From: Arcicella gelida
GTDB taxonomy: Bacteria; Bacteroidota; Bacteroidia; Cytophagales; Spirosomataceae
Assembly (NCBI RefSeq): GCF_034931025.1
Contig: NZ_JAYGIL010000010.1
Location: 62,001-126,000 of the forward strand
Direction of reading: 5' to 3'
Length of the DNA: 64,000 nucleotides
Part shown: piece by piece, positions 1 through 8,219 of the stretch
How the letters are laid out: each line of letters begins with the position of its first letter
Position numbering within the stretch: the stretch's first letter is position 1
The notes under the pieces: model-generated
The model's input: only the letters and a program-made list of their open reading frames with translations
Told to the model about the DNA's origin: nothing
Databases searched by the model: none
Translations under genes and position numbers: made by a program

Positions 1-371
1 CGAGTATTCAGCAACGTCAAGCCATATTGAATGAATGGTATAGAACAGAATTAAAAAAACTGGTTCAGCCCATTATTGACATCTGGGAAAAACGTATGGG
101 CGTGCAAGTAGAAGATTGGCAAGTAAAGCAAATGAAAACAAAATGGGGAACTTGCAATATCGAGAAAAAACGGATATGGTTGAATCTTGAATTAGCCAAG
201 AAACCCATCAATTGTTTAGAGTATATTATTGTTCATGAAATGGTACATTTATTAGAGAGACATCATAACGATAGGTTTCTTTATTATATGGATACCTTTT
301 TACCTAATTGGAAACAACTGAAAAGCGAATTAAATACTTTACCCGTTAGCCACGCAGACTGGGAATATTAA
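1..371 (+). CDS. YgjP-like (M48/DUF45) metallopeptidase, 5'-truncated by window edge
   Basis: The reading frame is open from base 3, so only the C-terminal part of the gene is visible; the TTG at 27 is internal and not the start. The visible protein carries the family signature KWGTCN followed by LEYIIVHEMVHL, where HEMVH is the HExxH zinc site, and a further histidine pair (ERHHNDRF) that can supply the third ligand. This matches the C-terminal half of YgjP/DUF45 metal-dependent hydrolases, usually about 230 residues. These are predicted cytoplasmic metallopeptidases, in some genomes linked to type I restriction loci; here the upstream context is off the window. The physiological substrate is unknown. 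The frame ends at a TAA at 369-371. Confidence 0.85.
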   Translation, partial: SIQQRQAILNEWYRTELKKLVQPIIDIWEKRMGVQVEDWQVKQMKTKWGTCNIEKKRIWLNLELAKKPINCLEYIIVHEMVHLLERHHNDRFLYYMDTFLPNWKQLKSELNTLPVSHADWEY

Positions 372-423
372 TAAATTACACTACTATGGATATTAAGAAA
401 AAAGTAGTTCTCCCCTCTATACA

Positions 424-476
424 AGGAACTTGTTTGTTCCTATGCTTTCCTCATCTTCCCTGAGTTTCACTCAGGG
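424..476. repeat. Paired-hairpin REP-like element
   Basis: Two perfect stem-loops lie 16 bp apart: AGGAAC (424-429) with GTTCCT (436-441), and CCCTGAG (458-464) with CTCAGGG (470-476) around a TTTCA loop. There is no T-run after either stem, so they do not look like ordinary terminators. Short paired palindromes of this kind resemble REP/BIME elements dispersed in Bacteroidota intergenic regions. Dispersal in this genome cannot be shown from one window. Confidence 0.4.
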
Positions 477-575
477 TTATTTATGTTGTAGGTCAGAATA
501 TAGCCAAACAAGTGCTACGTCATTTTGTATCATAAGTACAGACTTTTGTATAAGCCTTAGCGGAAAGGCGTCGCT

Positions 576-583
576 TAACTTTG
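576..583 (+). promoter_or_regulatory. Candidate -7 box (TAACTTTG) of the SDR gene
   Basis: Exact match to the Bacteroidota -7 consensus TAnnTTTG, 23 bp before the chosen ATG. The nearest upstream TTTG (545-548) is 27 bp away, farther than usual, so only half of the promoter is supported. Confidence 0.35.
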
Positions 584-606
584 TCACATCAAAAAAAAAC
601 AAAAAT

Positions 607-1425
607 ATGACAAAGACGATTTTAATTACAGGTGCTTCTCGTGGATTCGGGAAAATATGGGCAAAAGCATTTTTACAAAATGGCGATAACGTAATTGCTA
701 CTGCCAGAAACCTACAAGATTTAGCAGATTTATCTGAAGAATTTGGAAGTCAAATCCTTCCGTTACAATTAGATGTTACCAATCGTGAACAAGTTTTTGA
801 AGTCGTTTCAAAAGCACATGCACATTTCGGACAAATTGATGTATTGATTAATAATGCAGGTTATGGTTTGTTTGGAGCGGTAGAAGAGGCTTCAGAACAA
901 GAAGCTAGACAACAAATGGAAGTAAATTTCTTCGGTTTACTTTGGGTAACGCAAGCCGTTTTACCGTATATGCGTACACAAAAAAGTGGGCATATCATCC
1001 AAGTAAGTAGCGTCTTGGGCATCTTTACCTTACCAACTTTAGGACTTTACAATGCTTCAAAATTTGCCGTTGAAGGTTTAACAGAAACTTTAGCGAGCGA
1101 AGTAAGTGGTTTCGGGATTAAGGTTACTTTGATTGAACCTAACGGTTACGAAACCGATTGGGCAGGTGCTTCATCAGCACAATCAGCAAGTATTGAGGCT
1201 TATGATGAGATGAAAACTGCTTTCCAAAGTACTTATAATCCTGATAATTATGGCGTTCCGAGTGCTACTGTTGATGCTGTTTTGGCATTAGTGAACAGTC
1301 CAACGCCTCCATTGCGTCTTTTCTTGGGTAAAATTGGTTATCCTGTTGCCAAAGCAGTTTATGAGCAACGTTTAGCTACATGGGATGCTTGGAAAGAAGT
1401 AAGTACTACAGCTCATGGCAAGTAG
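607..1425 (+). CDS. SDR family NAD(P)-dependent oxidoreductase
   Basis: A 272-residue classical short-chain dehydrogenase/reductase with a single Rossmann fold. The cofactor loop TGASRGFG is at residues 8-15, NNAG at 82-85, the catalytic serine around 134, and the YNASK (YxxxK) pair at Y148/K152. The frame stays open upstream to 430, but that extension is low-complexity and crosses the REP-like palindrome. The ATG at 607 is therefore chosen, since it puts the glycine loop at the usual distance from the N-terminus. A Bacteroidota-type -7 box TAACTTTG lies at 576-583 without a clear -33 partner. The protein is cytosolic. Substrate is not predictable; relatives are annotated as generic SDR oxidoreductases. 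The ADH-like reductase and AraC regulator downstream are in the same direction but 320 bp away. Confidence 0.9.
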   Translation: MTKTILITGASRGFGKIWAKAFLQNGDNVIATARNLQDLADLSEEFGSQILPLQLDVTNREQVFEVVSKAHAHFGQIDVLINNAGYGLFGAVEEASEQEARQQMEVNFFGLLWVTQAVLPYMRTQKSGHIIQVSSVLGIFTLPTLGLYNASKFAVEGLTETLASEVSGFGIKVTLIEPNGYETDWAGASSAQSASIEAYDEMKTAFQSTYNPDNYGVPSATVDAVLALVNSPTPPLRLFLGKIGYPVAKAVYEQRLATWDAWKEVSTTAHGK

Positions 1426-1550
1426 CTGAACATATCAGCATAAAAATTCGTTAGAATCTTAACATAAGTCTTCCCGAATTTTCTCACAAAATAGTGCGTT
1501 TAGTGGATGAATTGATAGGTTATTCTACTTATTATTATTGTATAGTCCTT

Positions 1551-1633
1551 ACTTTTCTTGTCTTGATACAAGAAAAGTAACAAAAGAAAATCAAGAATTC
1601 CTAAACTCGCTATCGCTCAAACAGTAGGAATTC
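1551..1633. repeat. Double inverted-repeat element, possibly a dispersed MITE/REP
   Basis: The 320-bp gap between the SDR and ADH genes holds two nested palindromic units: ACTTTTCTTGT (1551-1561) with ACAAGAAAAGT (1568-1578), then GAATTCCTA (1595-1603) with TAGGAATTC (1625-1633). The first hairpin lacks a T-tract on either side. The layout resembles short dispersed repeats seen between genes in Bacteroidota rather than a regulator site. No coding remnant is evident in the gap. Confidence 0.4.
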
Positions 1634-1746
1634 GTTGCCCATCAATCATAATAAAGCAATCAAAATTAGTTCTTTGACCGCTTTATTTGAAATTATTGAA
1701 AATTCGGAATAACTTATAAGCTATAAGCTCCAAAAAACAGATAACC

Positions 1747-2760
1747 ATGAAAGCAGTTGGATTTAAAAGCTCTCTTCCTATCGTAGAAGAAAATAGTTTT
1801 ATTGACTTTGAAACAGATAAACCCGTTCCAGTACAACATCAATTATTGGTAAAAATCAGGGCGATTTCGGTGAATCCTGTAGATTTTAAAATCAGACAGA
1901 GTGCAGCCAAAGATACGGTTTTAGAACAGCCAAAAATCATTGGTTGGGATGCCGTGGGTACGGTAGAAGCTATCGGTGAAAATGTTAGCTTATTCAAAGT
2001 GGGTGATGAAGTTTATTATGCGGGTGACCTCACTAAACAAGGTTCTAATGCTGAATATCAAGTAATTGATGAAAGAATTGTAGGCAAAAAACCAAGTACT
2101 TTGAGCGACGAAGCTTCGGCTGTGATTCCATTGACCGCCTTAACTGCATGGGAAATTTTATTTGATAGAATGCGATTGAGTCTTGAAAAAGATAAAGGCA
2201 AAAGCATTTTAATCATCGGTGGTGCTGGTGGTGTGGGTTCAATTGCGATACAATTAGCCAAAAAATTACTTGGCTTAACAGTGATTGCAACGGCTTCTCG
2301 TCCTGAAAGCATTGCTTGGTGTAAAGAAATGGGTGCAGACGTAGTAGTCAATCATCAAGATTTAGTCAATGAAGTACGCAATGAAGGCTTCCAATTTGTT
2401 GATTTTATCCTCGATTTTGTAGATACCAATTTTTATTGGGATAGCATGGCGGAACTCATTAAACCACAAGGACATATTGCTTCTATTACAGGAAGCGCTG
2501 TTCCTGTTTTGCTGAATAAACTCAAATCAAAAAGTGTTAGTTTCTCTTGGGAATTAATGTACACTCGTTCAATGTTCCAAACTGAAGATATGATTGAGCA
2601 ACATCATGTTTTGAATAAAGTAGCTGATTTATTGGATGAAGGCGTATTGGTCGGTACTTTAAAAGAAACACTTCATGGATTATCAGCGGATGTCTTGAAA
2701 AAAGCACATACGCAATTAGAATCAGGAAAAACAATTGGTAAATTAGCCATCAAATTTTAA
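1747..2760 (+). CDS. Zinc-type alcohol dehydrogenase-like / quinone oxidoreductase family protein
   Basis: A 337-residue medium-chain dehydrogenase/reductase. It has an N-terminal GroES-like domain (about 1-120, including the conserved SVNPVDFKIR stretch) and a Rossmann domain with GGAGGVGSIAIQLA at 158-171. No structural or catalytic zinc cysteines are present, so it belongs with the zinc-independent ADH-like/quinone reductase group that uses NADPH to reduce quinones or enones. The ATG at 1747 follows an A-rich leader. The AraC regulator starts 13 bp after its stop, so the two are probably one transcript and the regulator may control this enzyme. Substrate unknown; cytosolic. Confidence 0.9.
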   Translation: MKAVGFKSSLPIVEENSFIDFETDKPVPVQHQLLVKIRAISVNPVDFKIRQSAAKDTVLEQPKIIGWDAVGTVEAIGENVSLFKVGDEVYYAGDLTKQGSNAEYQVIDERIVGKKPSTLSDEASAVIPLTALTAWEILFDRMRLSLEKDKGKSILIIGGAGGVGSIAIQLAKKLLGLTVIATASRPESIAWCKEMGADVVVNHQDLVNEVRNEGFQFVDFILDFVDTNFYWDSMAELIKPQGHIASITGSAVPVLLNKLKSKSVSFSWELMYTRSMFQTEDMIEQHHVLNKVADLLDEGVLVGTLKETLHGLSADVLKKAHTQLESGKTIGKLAIKF

Positions 2761-2772
2761 CCCTCAAAAGGC

Positions 2773-3669
2773 ATGAACCATTATAAAACGATTTCGGAAT
2801 TACATCAAAAAAGTGGTTATCCTTTACCAGAACACCCAATGATGAGTCTGCTGACTTGTCAGGAACTCACTACTTGCTCTTGGGGAGGAAATAAATTCAC
2901 AGGTGATTTTTACATGATTTCATTCAAAAAAATCAAATCTGGTACTTTTAGCTATGGTAAAACCCATTATGACCACGATAATGGTTCAATGTCTTTTGTA
3001 AAACCACGACAAGTTGTAGAAATCAATAATGTAGCATTGTCGGAGAAATCTTTTGTAATTTTTATTCATGAAGATTATCTGTTGGGTCATCGACTACACA
3101 ACGAAATCAAGGAGTATCATTTTTTTGATTACGAAACTAACGAAGCCTTGCATTTATCGCCTTCAGAAGAACAAACGATATGGGAACTCTATCATAAAAT
3201 AGATGCTGAATATAAAAACAATCAAGATGAATTTAGTAAAGAAATCATTCTGACACATTTTGATTCCATCTTAAAATATGCACAACGTTTTTATAAAAGA
3301 CAGTTTATCACCCGCACGACATTATCGGGAACGATGGTTTCTAAATTTAATAAAGTATTGAATCATTATTTTGAAAGTGGGCAATTACAAATAACAGGCT
3401 TACCTACCGTTAGTTCCATGGCGGCAGAACTAAATACTTCTGCTCGTTATTTAAGTGATTTGTTAAAACAAGAAACTGGCAAAACTGCTTTAGACCATAT
3501 CCATATTTACTTGATTGATGAAGCTAAAAATCTGCTTTTGAGTAGCGATAATACCATTGCAGAAACAGCCTATCAATTAGGTTTTGAAAACCCTCCCTAC
3601 TTTACCCGACTATTTAAAAAAGTAGTAGGCGTTACTCCTGTTCAGTTTAAAGATTTAAGTATGAACTGA
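2773..3669 (+). CDS. AraC family transcriptional regulator
   Basis: A 298-residue one-component regulator. The N-terminal ~180 residues form an AraC-type sensor region with no close named domain. The C-terminal ~100 residues hold the double helix-turn-helix: MAAELNTSARYLSDLLKQ for the first HTH, and the conserved IAETAYQLGFENPPYFTRLFKK block for the second. The spacing of 13 bp after the ADH-like gene suggests co-transcription. Linked AraC/reductase pairs often respond to electrophiles or aromatic compounds, but the inducer cannot be read from this sequence. Confidence 0.9.
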   Translation: MNHYKTISELHQKSGYPLPEHPMMSLLTCQELTTCSWGGNKFTGDFYMISFKKIKSGTFSYGKTHYDHDNGSMSFVKPRQVVEINNVALSEKSFVIFIHEDYLLGHRLHNEIKEYHFFDYETNEALHLSPSEEQTIWELYHKIDAEYKNNQDEFSKEIILTHFDSILKYAQRFYKRQFITRTTLSGTMVSKFNKVLNHYFESGQLQITGLPTVSSMAAELNTSARYLSDLLKQETGKTALDHIHIYLIDEAKNLLLSSDNTIAETAYQLGFENPPYFTRLFKKVVGVTPVQFKDLSMN

Positions 3670-3876
3670 TTTTCAGCTATGGCTCATTACTCTGGTAAAT
3701 GTCCACGAAACAAATTTCCTTCCAAAACAGTTATTGGCATAACAAGAATAAAGTATTTGCTATAATTGACAGACAATTCTGGTTAATAAGCTGATTATAA
3801 ATTCAATAGCCGTTAATTAAGAACAGTATCTGCTTAATTATTGAAAAAAAATGATTTTTATCATTCCTTTCTTGTG

Positions 3877-3884
3877 TAATTTTG
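3877..3884 (+). promoter_or_regulatory. Candidate -7 box of ygiQ, implying a leaderless mRNA
   Basis: TAATTTTG matches TAnnTTTG exactly and ends 4 bp before the ygiQ ATG at 3889. The T-rich stretch near 3854-3858 could be a weak -33. If the box is used, transcription would begin at or within the start codon. Confidence 0.35.
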
Positions 3885-3888
3885 TATC

Positions 3889-5802
3889 ATGATTGAAAGA
3901 CCAATAACTGACTGGTTGCCTCTGACCAAAAAAGAGGTAGAAAAACGTGGATGGGACGAATTGGATGTAATTCTGATTTCGGGAGATGCCTACGTAGATC
4001 ATCCTGCCTTTGGAACGGCTGTAATTGGGCGTATCATCGAAAGTGAGGGTTTCAAAATTGCGATTGTGGCTCAACCTAACTGGAAAGATGATTTACGTGA
4101 CTTTAAAAAATTAGGAAAACCAAAATATTTCTTTGGCGTAACGGCTGGCTGTATGGATTCGATGGTGAATCACTATACTGCCAATAAACGTTTGCGTTCA
4201 AACGATTCATATACGCCAGGTGGCGAAGCGGGCTATCGTCCTGATTATGCTACTACTGTTTATACCAAAATCTTAAAAGAGCTTTATCCCGATGTTCCAG
4301 TATTAATTGGCGGTATTGAGGCTTCACTTCGCCGTGTTACGCATTACGATTACTGGCAAGATAAATTGTTGCCTTCTATCCTATTCGATTCTGGAGCAGA
4401 TATGTTGGTTTATGGGATGGGCGAACAACCACTCCGTGAGATTTTGCGTTTGGTAAAACAAGGTGTTCCATTAGATACTATTCGTAATGTCAACCAGATT
4501 TCTTACTTACAACCTGCTTCTGAACCGCTTGGAGAGTTCAATAATTGGGATACTGTTGAAATTTCAAGTCATGAAATTTGTTTGAAGGATAAACTCAAAT
4601 ACGCTGCCAATTTCAAAGTAGTAGAAGTAGAATCGAATAAATGGCAAGCGAATCGTATTATTCAGAAAGTAGCTGATAAAACATTGGTAATTAATCCTCC
4701 TTTCAAAACTATGGAGGAAAAAGAAATGGATATTTCTTTTGATTTACCTTATACTCGAATGCCACATCCGAAGTATAAAAAAAGAGGACCAATTCCATCT
4801 TACGAGATGATTAAGTTCTCGATTAATATGCACCGTGGATGTTTTGGTGGATGTAGTTTCTGTACAATTTCGGCACATCAGGGTAAATTTATTGCTTCTC
4901 GAAGTGAAAAATCAATCATGAAAGAGGTTGATCAAATTGTGAAACATCCTGAATTCAAAGGTTATATTTCAGATTTGGGCGGTCCTTCGGCAAATATGTA
5001 CCAAATGAAAGGAAAAGATGAATCGATTTGTAACCGTTGCCAAAGTCCAAGTTGTATTCACCCTGTCATTTGCTCGAATTTAGATACTTCGCATACTCCT
5101 TTGACGGAAATCTATAAAAAAGTAGATGCTCACCCAAGTGTCAAAAAAGCGTTTGTAGGTTCAGGTGTTCGTTATGATTTATTGGTGGATGATTTCAATA
5201 AAAATAACCAAGATGGCAACCATGATGTTTACATGGAACAATTGGTTACTCGCCACGTTTCTGGTCGTTTGAAAGTTGCTCCAGAACATACTTCAGATGC
5301 TACTTTACGAGTAATGCGTAAGCCTTCGTTTAAGTATTTCAGAAAATTCAAGGAAAAATACGATAACATTCAGGCAAAACATAACTTAAAACAGCCTTTG
5401 ATTCCATACTTTATTTCTTCTCACCCAGGTTGTGAAGAAGCAGATATGGCAAATCTTGCTGCTGAAACGAAGGATTTAGGTTTTCAACTAGAACAAGTAC
5501 AAGACTTCACTCCTACCCCGATGACGGTTGCCGAAGTAATTTATTATTCTGGCGTGCATCCTTATACTTTATTGCCGATTAAAACAGCCAAAACGAAGGA
5601 AGAAAAGCAAAATCAGAACAATTACTTCTTCTGGTACAAACCTGAATTTAAAGATTGGATTCGTAAGCGTTTGCACAAACTCAATCGTCCAGATTTAGCT
5701 GACCGATTGTTAAAAAGTCAAAAACAAGCAGCCATCGACAAAATCATCGGTGAAAGCGAATCAGCAAAAGCGAAAAAGAGAAAGAATTATTTTAAGCGAT
5801 AG
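3889..5802 (+). CDS. ygiQ: YgiQ family radical SAM protein (UPF0313)
   Basis: A 637-residue cytosolic radical-SAM enzyme of uncharacterised reaction. The N-terminus (PITDWLPLTKKEVEKRGWDE, then SGDAYVDHPAFG) is the family hallmark and fixes the start at 3889. The 4Fe-4S motif RGCFGGCSFC gives C318, C322 and C325. A second cysteine cluster follows (CNRCQSPSC and a nearby C), as in other YgiQ proteins. The C-terminal ~40 residues form the basic tail typical of the family. Length is normal. It stands alone, ends at a strong bidirectional terminator, and has no functional link to its neighbours. Confidence 0.95.
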   Translation: MIERPITDWLPLTKKEVEKRGWDELDVILISGDAYVDHPAFGTAVIGRIIESEGFKIAIVAQPNWKDDLRDFKKLGKPKYFFGVTAGCMDSMVNHYTANKRLRSNDSYTPGGEAGYRPDYATTVYTKILKELYPDVPVLIGGIEASLRRVTHYDYWQDKLLPSILFDSGADMLVYGMGEQPLREILRLVKQGVPLDTIRNVNQISYLQPASEPLGEFNNWDTVEISSHEICLKDKLKYAANFKVVEVESNKWQANRIIQKVADKTLVINPPFKTMEEKEMDISFDLPYTRMPHPKYKKRGPIPSYEMIKFSINMHRGCFGGCSFCTISAHQGKFIASRSEKSIMKEVDQIVKHPEFKGYISDLGGPSANMYQMKGKDESICNRCQSPSCIHPVICSNLDTSHTPLTEIYKKVDAHPSVKKAFVGSGVRYDLLVDDFNKNNQDGNHDVYMEQLVTRHVSGRLKVAPEHTSDATLRVMRKPSFKYFRKFKEKYDNIQAKHNLKQPLIPYFISSHPGCEEADMANLAAETKDLGFQLEQVQDFTPTPMTVAEVIYYSGVHPYTLLPIKTAKTKEEKQNQNNYFFWYKPEFKDWIRKRLHKLNRPDLADRLLKSQKQAAIDKIIGESESAKAKKRKNYFKR

Positions 5803-5874
5803 ACATTGGTAGATATGAATTTTGAGTTATGAATTATGAAATTTCATTACACAAAATTTATTTCTTATAAACCC

Positions 5875-5910
5875 AAAAGCGGTCGGAAATTCAGTTTCCG
5901 ACCGCTTTTT
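5875..5910. terminator. Bidirectional intrinsic terminator between ygiQ and the DUF4143 ATPase
   Basis: Perfect 15-bp stem AAAAGCGGTCGGAAA (5875-5889) with its complement at 5895-5909, TTCAG loop, ending in T5. The A-run on the left arm gives a T-run to the convergent minus-strand gene as well. Confidence 0.9.
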
Positions 5911-6014
5911 GATTTTAAAAATTAGAGATGATTCATGTTTCAAGTATTCGTACAAAATTATTTTAAGAGTTTAAAATCGTTAGCCAATTGATATTCAAAG
6001 TTTTAAACTCGTAA

Positions 6015-7190
6015 TTAACCTTGTAATTCTTTCATCAAATCTACCAAGGAAATAGTTTTGACTCCTTCAGCAGAAGGGTAGCTTTCTTTTCCGGGATACA
6101 CTACGTAGCGTTTTGTAGCTTTTATGTCTTCACAGCCCAAATAAAAACCTTTAGAAACCGTAGGTGCTAAAGACCGTTTTATTTCAATGGCATATCTTTC
6201 TTGATTGTTGATTTCAATGACCAAATCTATTTCTGCCCCTGCTGAAGTACGGTAAAACCAGAATGATACGCCTTGAGGTAAGCAAGCAATGATATTTTCT
6301 ATAACGAAACCTTCCCAACTTGCCCCAACAATTGGATGCCCCAACAAATCCTCTTGCGTAGTAAGATTTAGCAAAGCATGAGTCAGTCCACTATCACGAA
6401 TATATACTTTGGGCGTTTTGACTAATCTTTTCCCAACATTTCCAGACCACGGCAGAATAGTTCTGACAAGAAATAAATCTTCTAATAATTCAATATATCT
6501 TTTTACAGTTGGAATGGTTATTCCCAAACTTGCTCCTAATTGTGCTGTATTTAATTGTCCTCCTTGATGATGTGCCAACATTGTCCATAACCTCCGTAAT
6601 GTTACAGCAGGAATCCTTGTTCCCAATTGTGGAATATCTCTTTCCAAATAAGTACTGATAAAGTTTTGTCGCCATCTAAAACTGGCAGCGTCTGTTTTTG
6701 CAAGAAAACTATCTGGAAAGCCACCTTTAAGCCAAAGCATATCAATACTGGTTTGGCTTAGAGAATTAACTTCTAAAGCTGTCAGACCTGTCAATTCTTT
6801 GTAAGCAATCCTTCCAGCCAAAGATTCCGAAGACTGTTTTAAAAGGTCAAGTGATGCAGAACCTAAAATTAGGAATTGAGCAGTTCTGAAACCTTGCCTT
6901 CTTCGGCGGTCAATCACTCCTCTTAATATGGCAAATAGTTCTGGTACACGCTGAATTTCATCCAAAATAATAAGTTTCCCCTTGTGTAATTCAAAATAGG
7001 CTTCTGGGTCATTTAACTTTGCTTGGTCAATAGGGCTTTCCAAATCAAGATAAATCGGTTCAGGACTTAATGATGATGCTATTTCTTCGGCAAGGGTTGT
7101 TTTCCCAACCTGTCTGGGACCCAAAATACTTACTGCTGGAAATTCTTCGAGCAATTCAATGATTTCAACTTGGCTATTTCTCGCAATCAT
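6015..7190 (-). CDS. AAA family ATPase with DUF4143 domain
   Basis: A 391-residue protein. The N-terminal AAA domain has Walker A GPRQVGKT at residues 24-31 and Walker B LIILDE at about 73-78. The DUF4143 domain follows (from about 180), with a winged-helix region and a nuclease-like C-terminal segment containing GAEIDLVIE and IEIKRS. That last pattern resembles the D-ExK core of restriction-like nucleases. Proteins of this family are widespread, horizontally mobile and without an assigned reaction. The start is the ATG at 7188-7190. It is convergent with ygiQ and shares its terminator. Its 5' side opens into a 455-bp region containing a gene remnant, consistent with a gene-exchange site. Confidence 0.9.
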   Translation of the reverse strand: MIARNSQVEIIELLEEFPAVSILGPRQVGKTTLAEEIASSLSPEPIYLDLESPIDQAKLNDPEAYFELHKGKLIILDEIQRVPELFAILRGVIDRRRRQGFRTAQFLILGSASLDLLKQSSESLAGRIAYKELTGLTALEVNSLSQTSIDMLWLKGGFPDSFLAKTDAASFRWRQNFISTYLERDIPQLGTRIPAVTLRRLWTMLAHHQGGQLNTAQLGASLGITIPTVKRYIELLEDLFLVRTILPWSGNVGKRLVKTPKVYIRDSGLTHALLNLTTQEDLLGHPIVGASWEGFVIENIIACLPQGVSFWFYRTSAGAEIDLVIEINNQERYAIEIKRSLAPTVSKGFYLGCEDIKATKRYVVYPGKESYPSAEGVKTISLVDLMKELQG

Positions 7191-7282
7191 CCTTGTAATT
7201 ATAATATTGTAATTTATATTTGCAAGGACAAATATATTAAAATAATTATAATCAGTAGCCGAATGAACGAAAAACTACCTAA

Positions 7283-7468
7283 ATATTAAAAGATACAAAG
7301 TTTTCCCTAGGTGTTTTTAAAGATGCTGAAATTCAAGTGATTGAACATAAAATATTTGAATCTACGGCTAAAAAAGGAAATACTTTTTACGCTATTGAAT
7401 GTTTGAAAAGAGGTTCGCCTATTATAAGGTATCGTTTCGCATCCGAGATAAAAAACGCTAATCATTAG
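7283..7468 (+). pseudogene. Probable 3' remnant of an unidentified gene
   Basis: A 61-codon open stretch follows a TAA at 7280-7282. It has no plausible start codon and reads as ordinary protein (for example GVFKDAEIQVIEHKIFES and GNTFYAIECLKRGSPIIRYR). It ends at a TAG that is the first base triplet of a strong terminator. A real 3' end with its terminator but no 5' end suggests the front of the gene was lost. The family is not recognised. Confidence 0.35.
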
Positions 7469-7516
7469 GCTCAATTTTTGAAGCAAATTTGTTTCATAAA
7501 ATTGAGCCTATTTTTT
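7466..7516 (+). terminator. Intrinsic terminator
   Basis: TAGGCTCAATTTT (7466-7478) pairs perfectly with AAAATTGAGCCTA (7498-7510). The loop is itself nearly palindromic (TGAAGCAAATTTGTTTCA), and T6 follows. It serves the gene remnant that ends inside its left arm. Confidence 0.85.
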
Positions 7517-7645
7517 GAACAAGACAATCTTTTATTTAAATTATATATGATAATATATGAAAAATAAAAGAACTTTTGCAATTAATTGAAAATTTAAGAT
7601 TAAAAGTTTTGTATGATTAGTCAACGTAGATTACCTTAGCCGTCG

Positions 7646-8059
7646 ATGATAAAGGCAGTATTAAAATATCTCTTCTCAATCAGCATTCTCTTGTTGGCAC
7701 TAAGTAATCAACTAAGTGCTAAAACAAACAGAGAAAGTGCCTTTATTGCCCCTCATAAACACATTATTTTTGGCAATCAACACCAAGGAATTGCCAATAT
7801 CTTCACCAGTGTTTCATTTGATAATCGTGAAAATTTATTTTATGATTATGAAGAAGAACACGAAGAAGATGAAGAGAAAAGCAGTATTTCTCAGAAAAAA
7901 AATACTGTAAATCCTTACGTTGCTGCTGCCCCTTTTTATAATTGGTACGCAAAACTTTTTTTAGTCCTCAATACTTCTCAAGTCTTACATTTCGGTAAGC
8001 ATTTTTCACATTATCCTCTTTACAAATTATTCATCGTATTCAGTGTATTCAGAATATGA
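7646..8059 (+). CDS. Hypothetical exported acidic protein upstream of RND efflux operon
   Basis: A 137-residue protein of no recognised family. Residues 1-25 form a signal peptide (basic start, then LFSISILLLALSNQLSA). A histidine-containing segment (APHKHIIFGNQHQG) follows. The acidic run DYEEEHEEDEE is at about 67-77, and the C-terminal part is hydrophobic and aromatic (FYNWYAKLFLVLNTSQVLHFG). It precedes the RND adaptor by about 160 bp in the same direction. The position and the His/acidic composition suggest an accessory periplasmic factor for the pump, perhaps a cation or substrate sensor; this is inference. An overlapping 64-codon frame is judged spurious. Confidence 0.6.
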   Translation: MIKAVLKYLFSISILLLALSNQLSAKTNRESAFIAPHKHIIFGNQHQGIANIFTSVSFDNRENLFYDYEEEHEEDEEKSSISQKKNTVNPYVAAAPFYNWYAKLFLVLNTSQVLHFGKHFSHYPLYKLFIVFSVFRI

Positions 8060-8219
8060 TACCAATACTTTAGTGACAATCTGATATTGCACTAACCATC
8101 TCCTCATTCAATTTTTGCTCACATTATCACATTAATAGGCTTTCAATTAGCGCTATGCGTTTTTATTGTACCCTATACATTCTAAAATTTCCGTAACTAT
8201 ATATTTTAAGAAAATGATC

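Noticed and set aside
430..606. N-terminal extension of the SDR protein
   Set aside because: It crosses the REP-like palindromes, has no homologous fold, and would push the glycine-rich cofactor loop far from the N-terminus.
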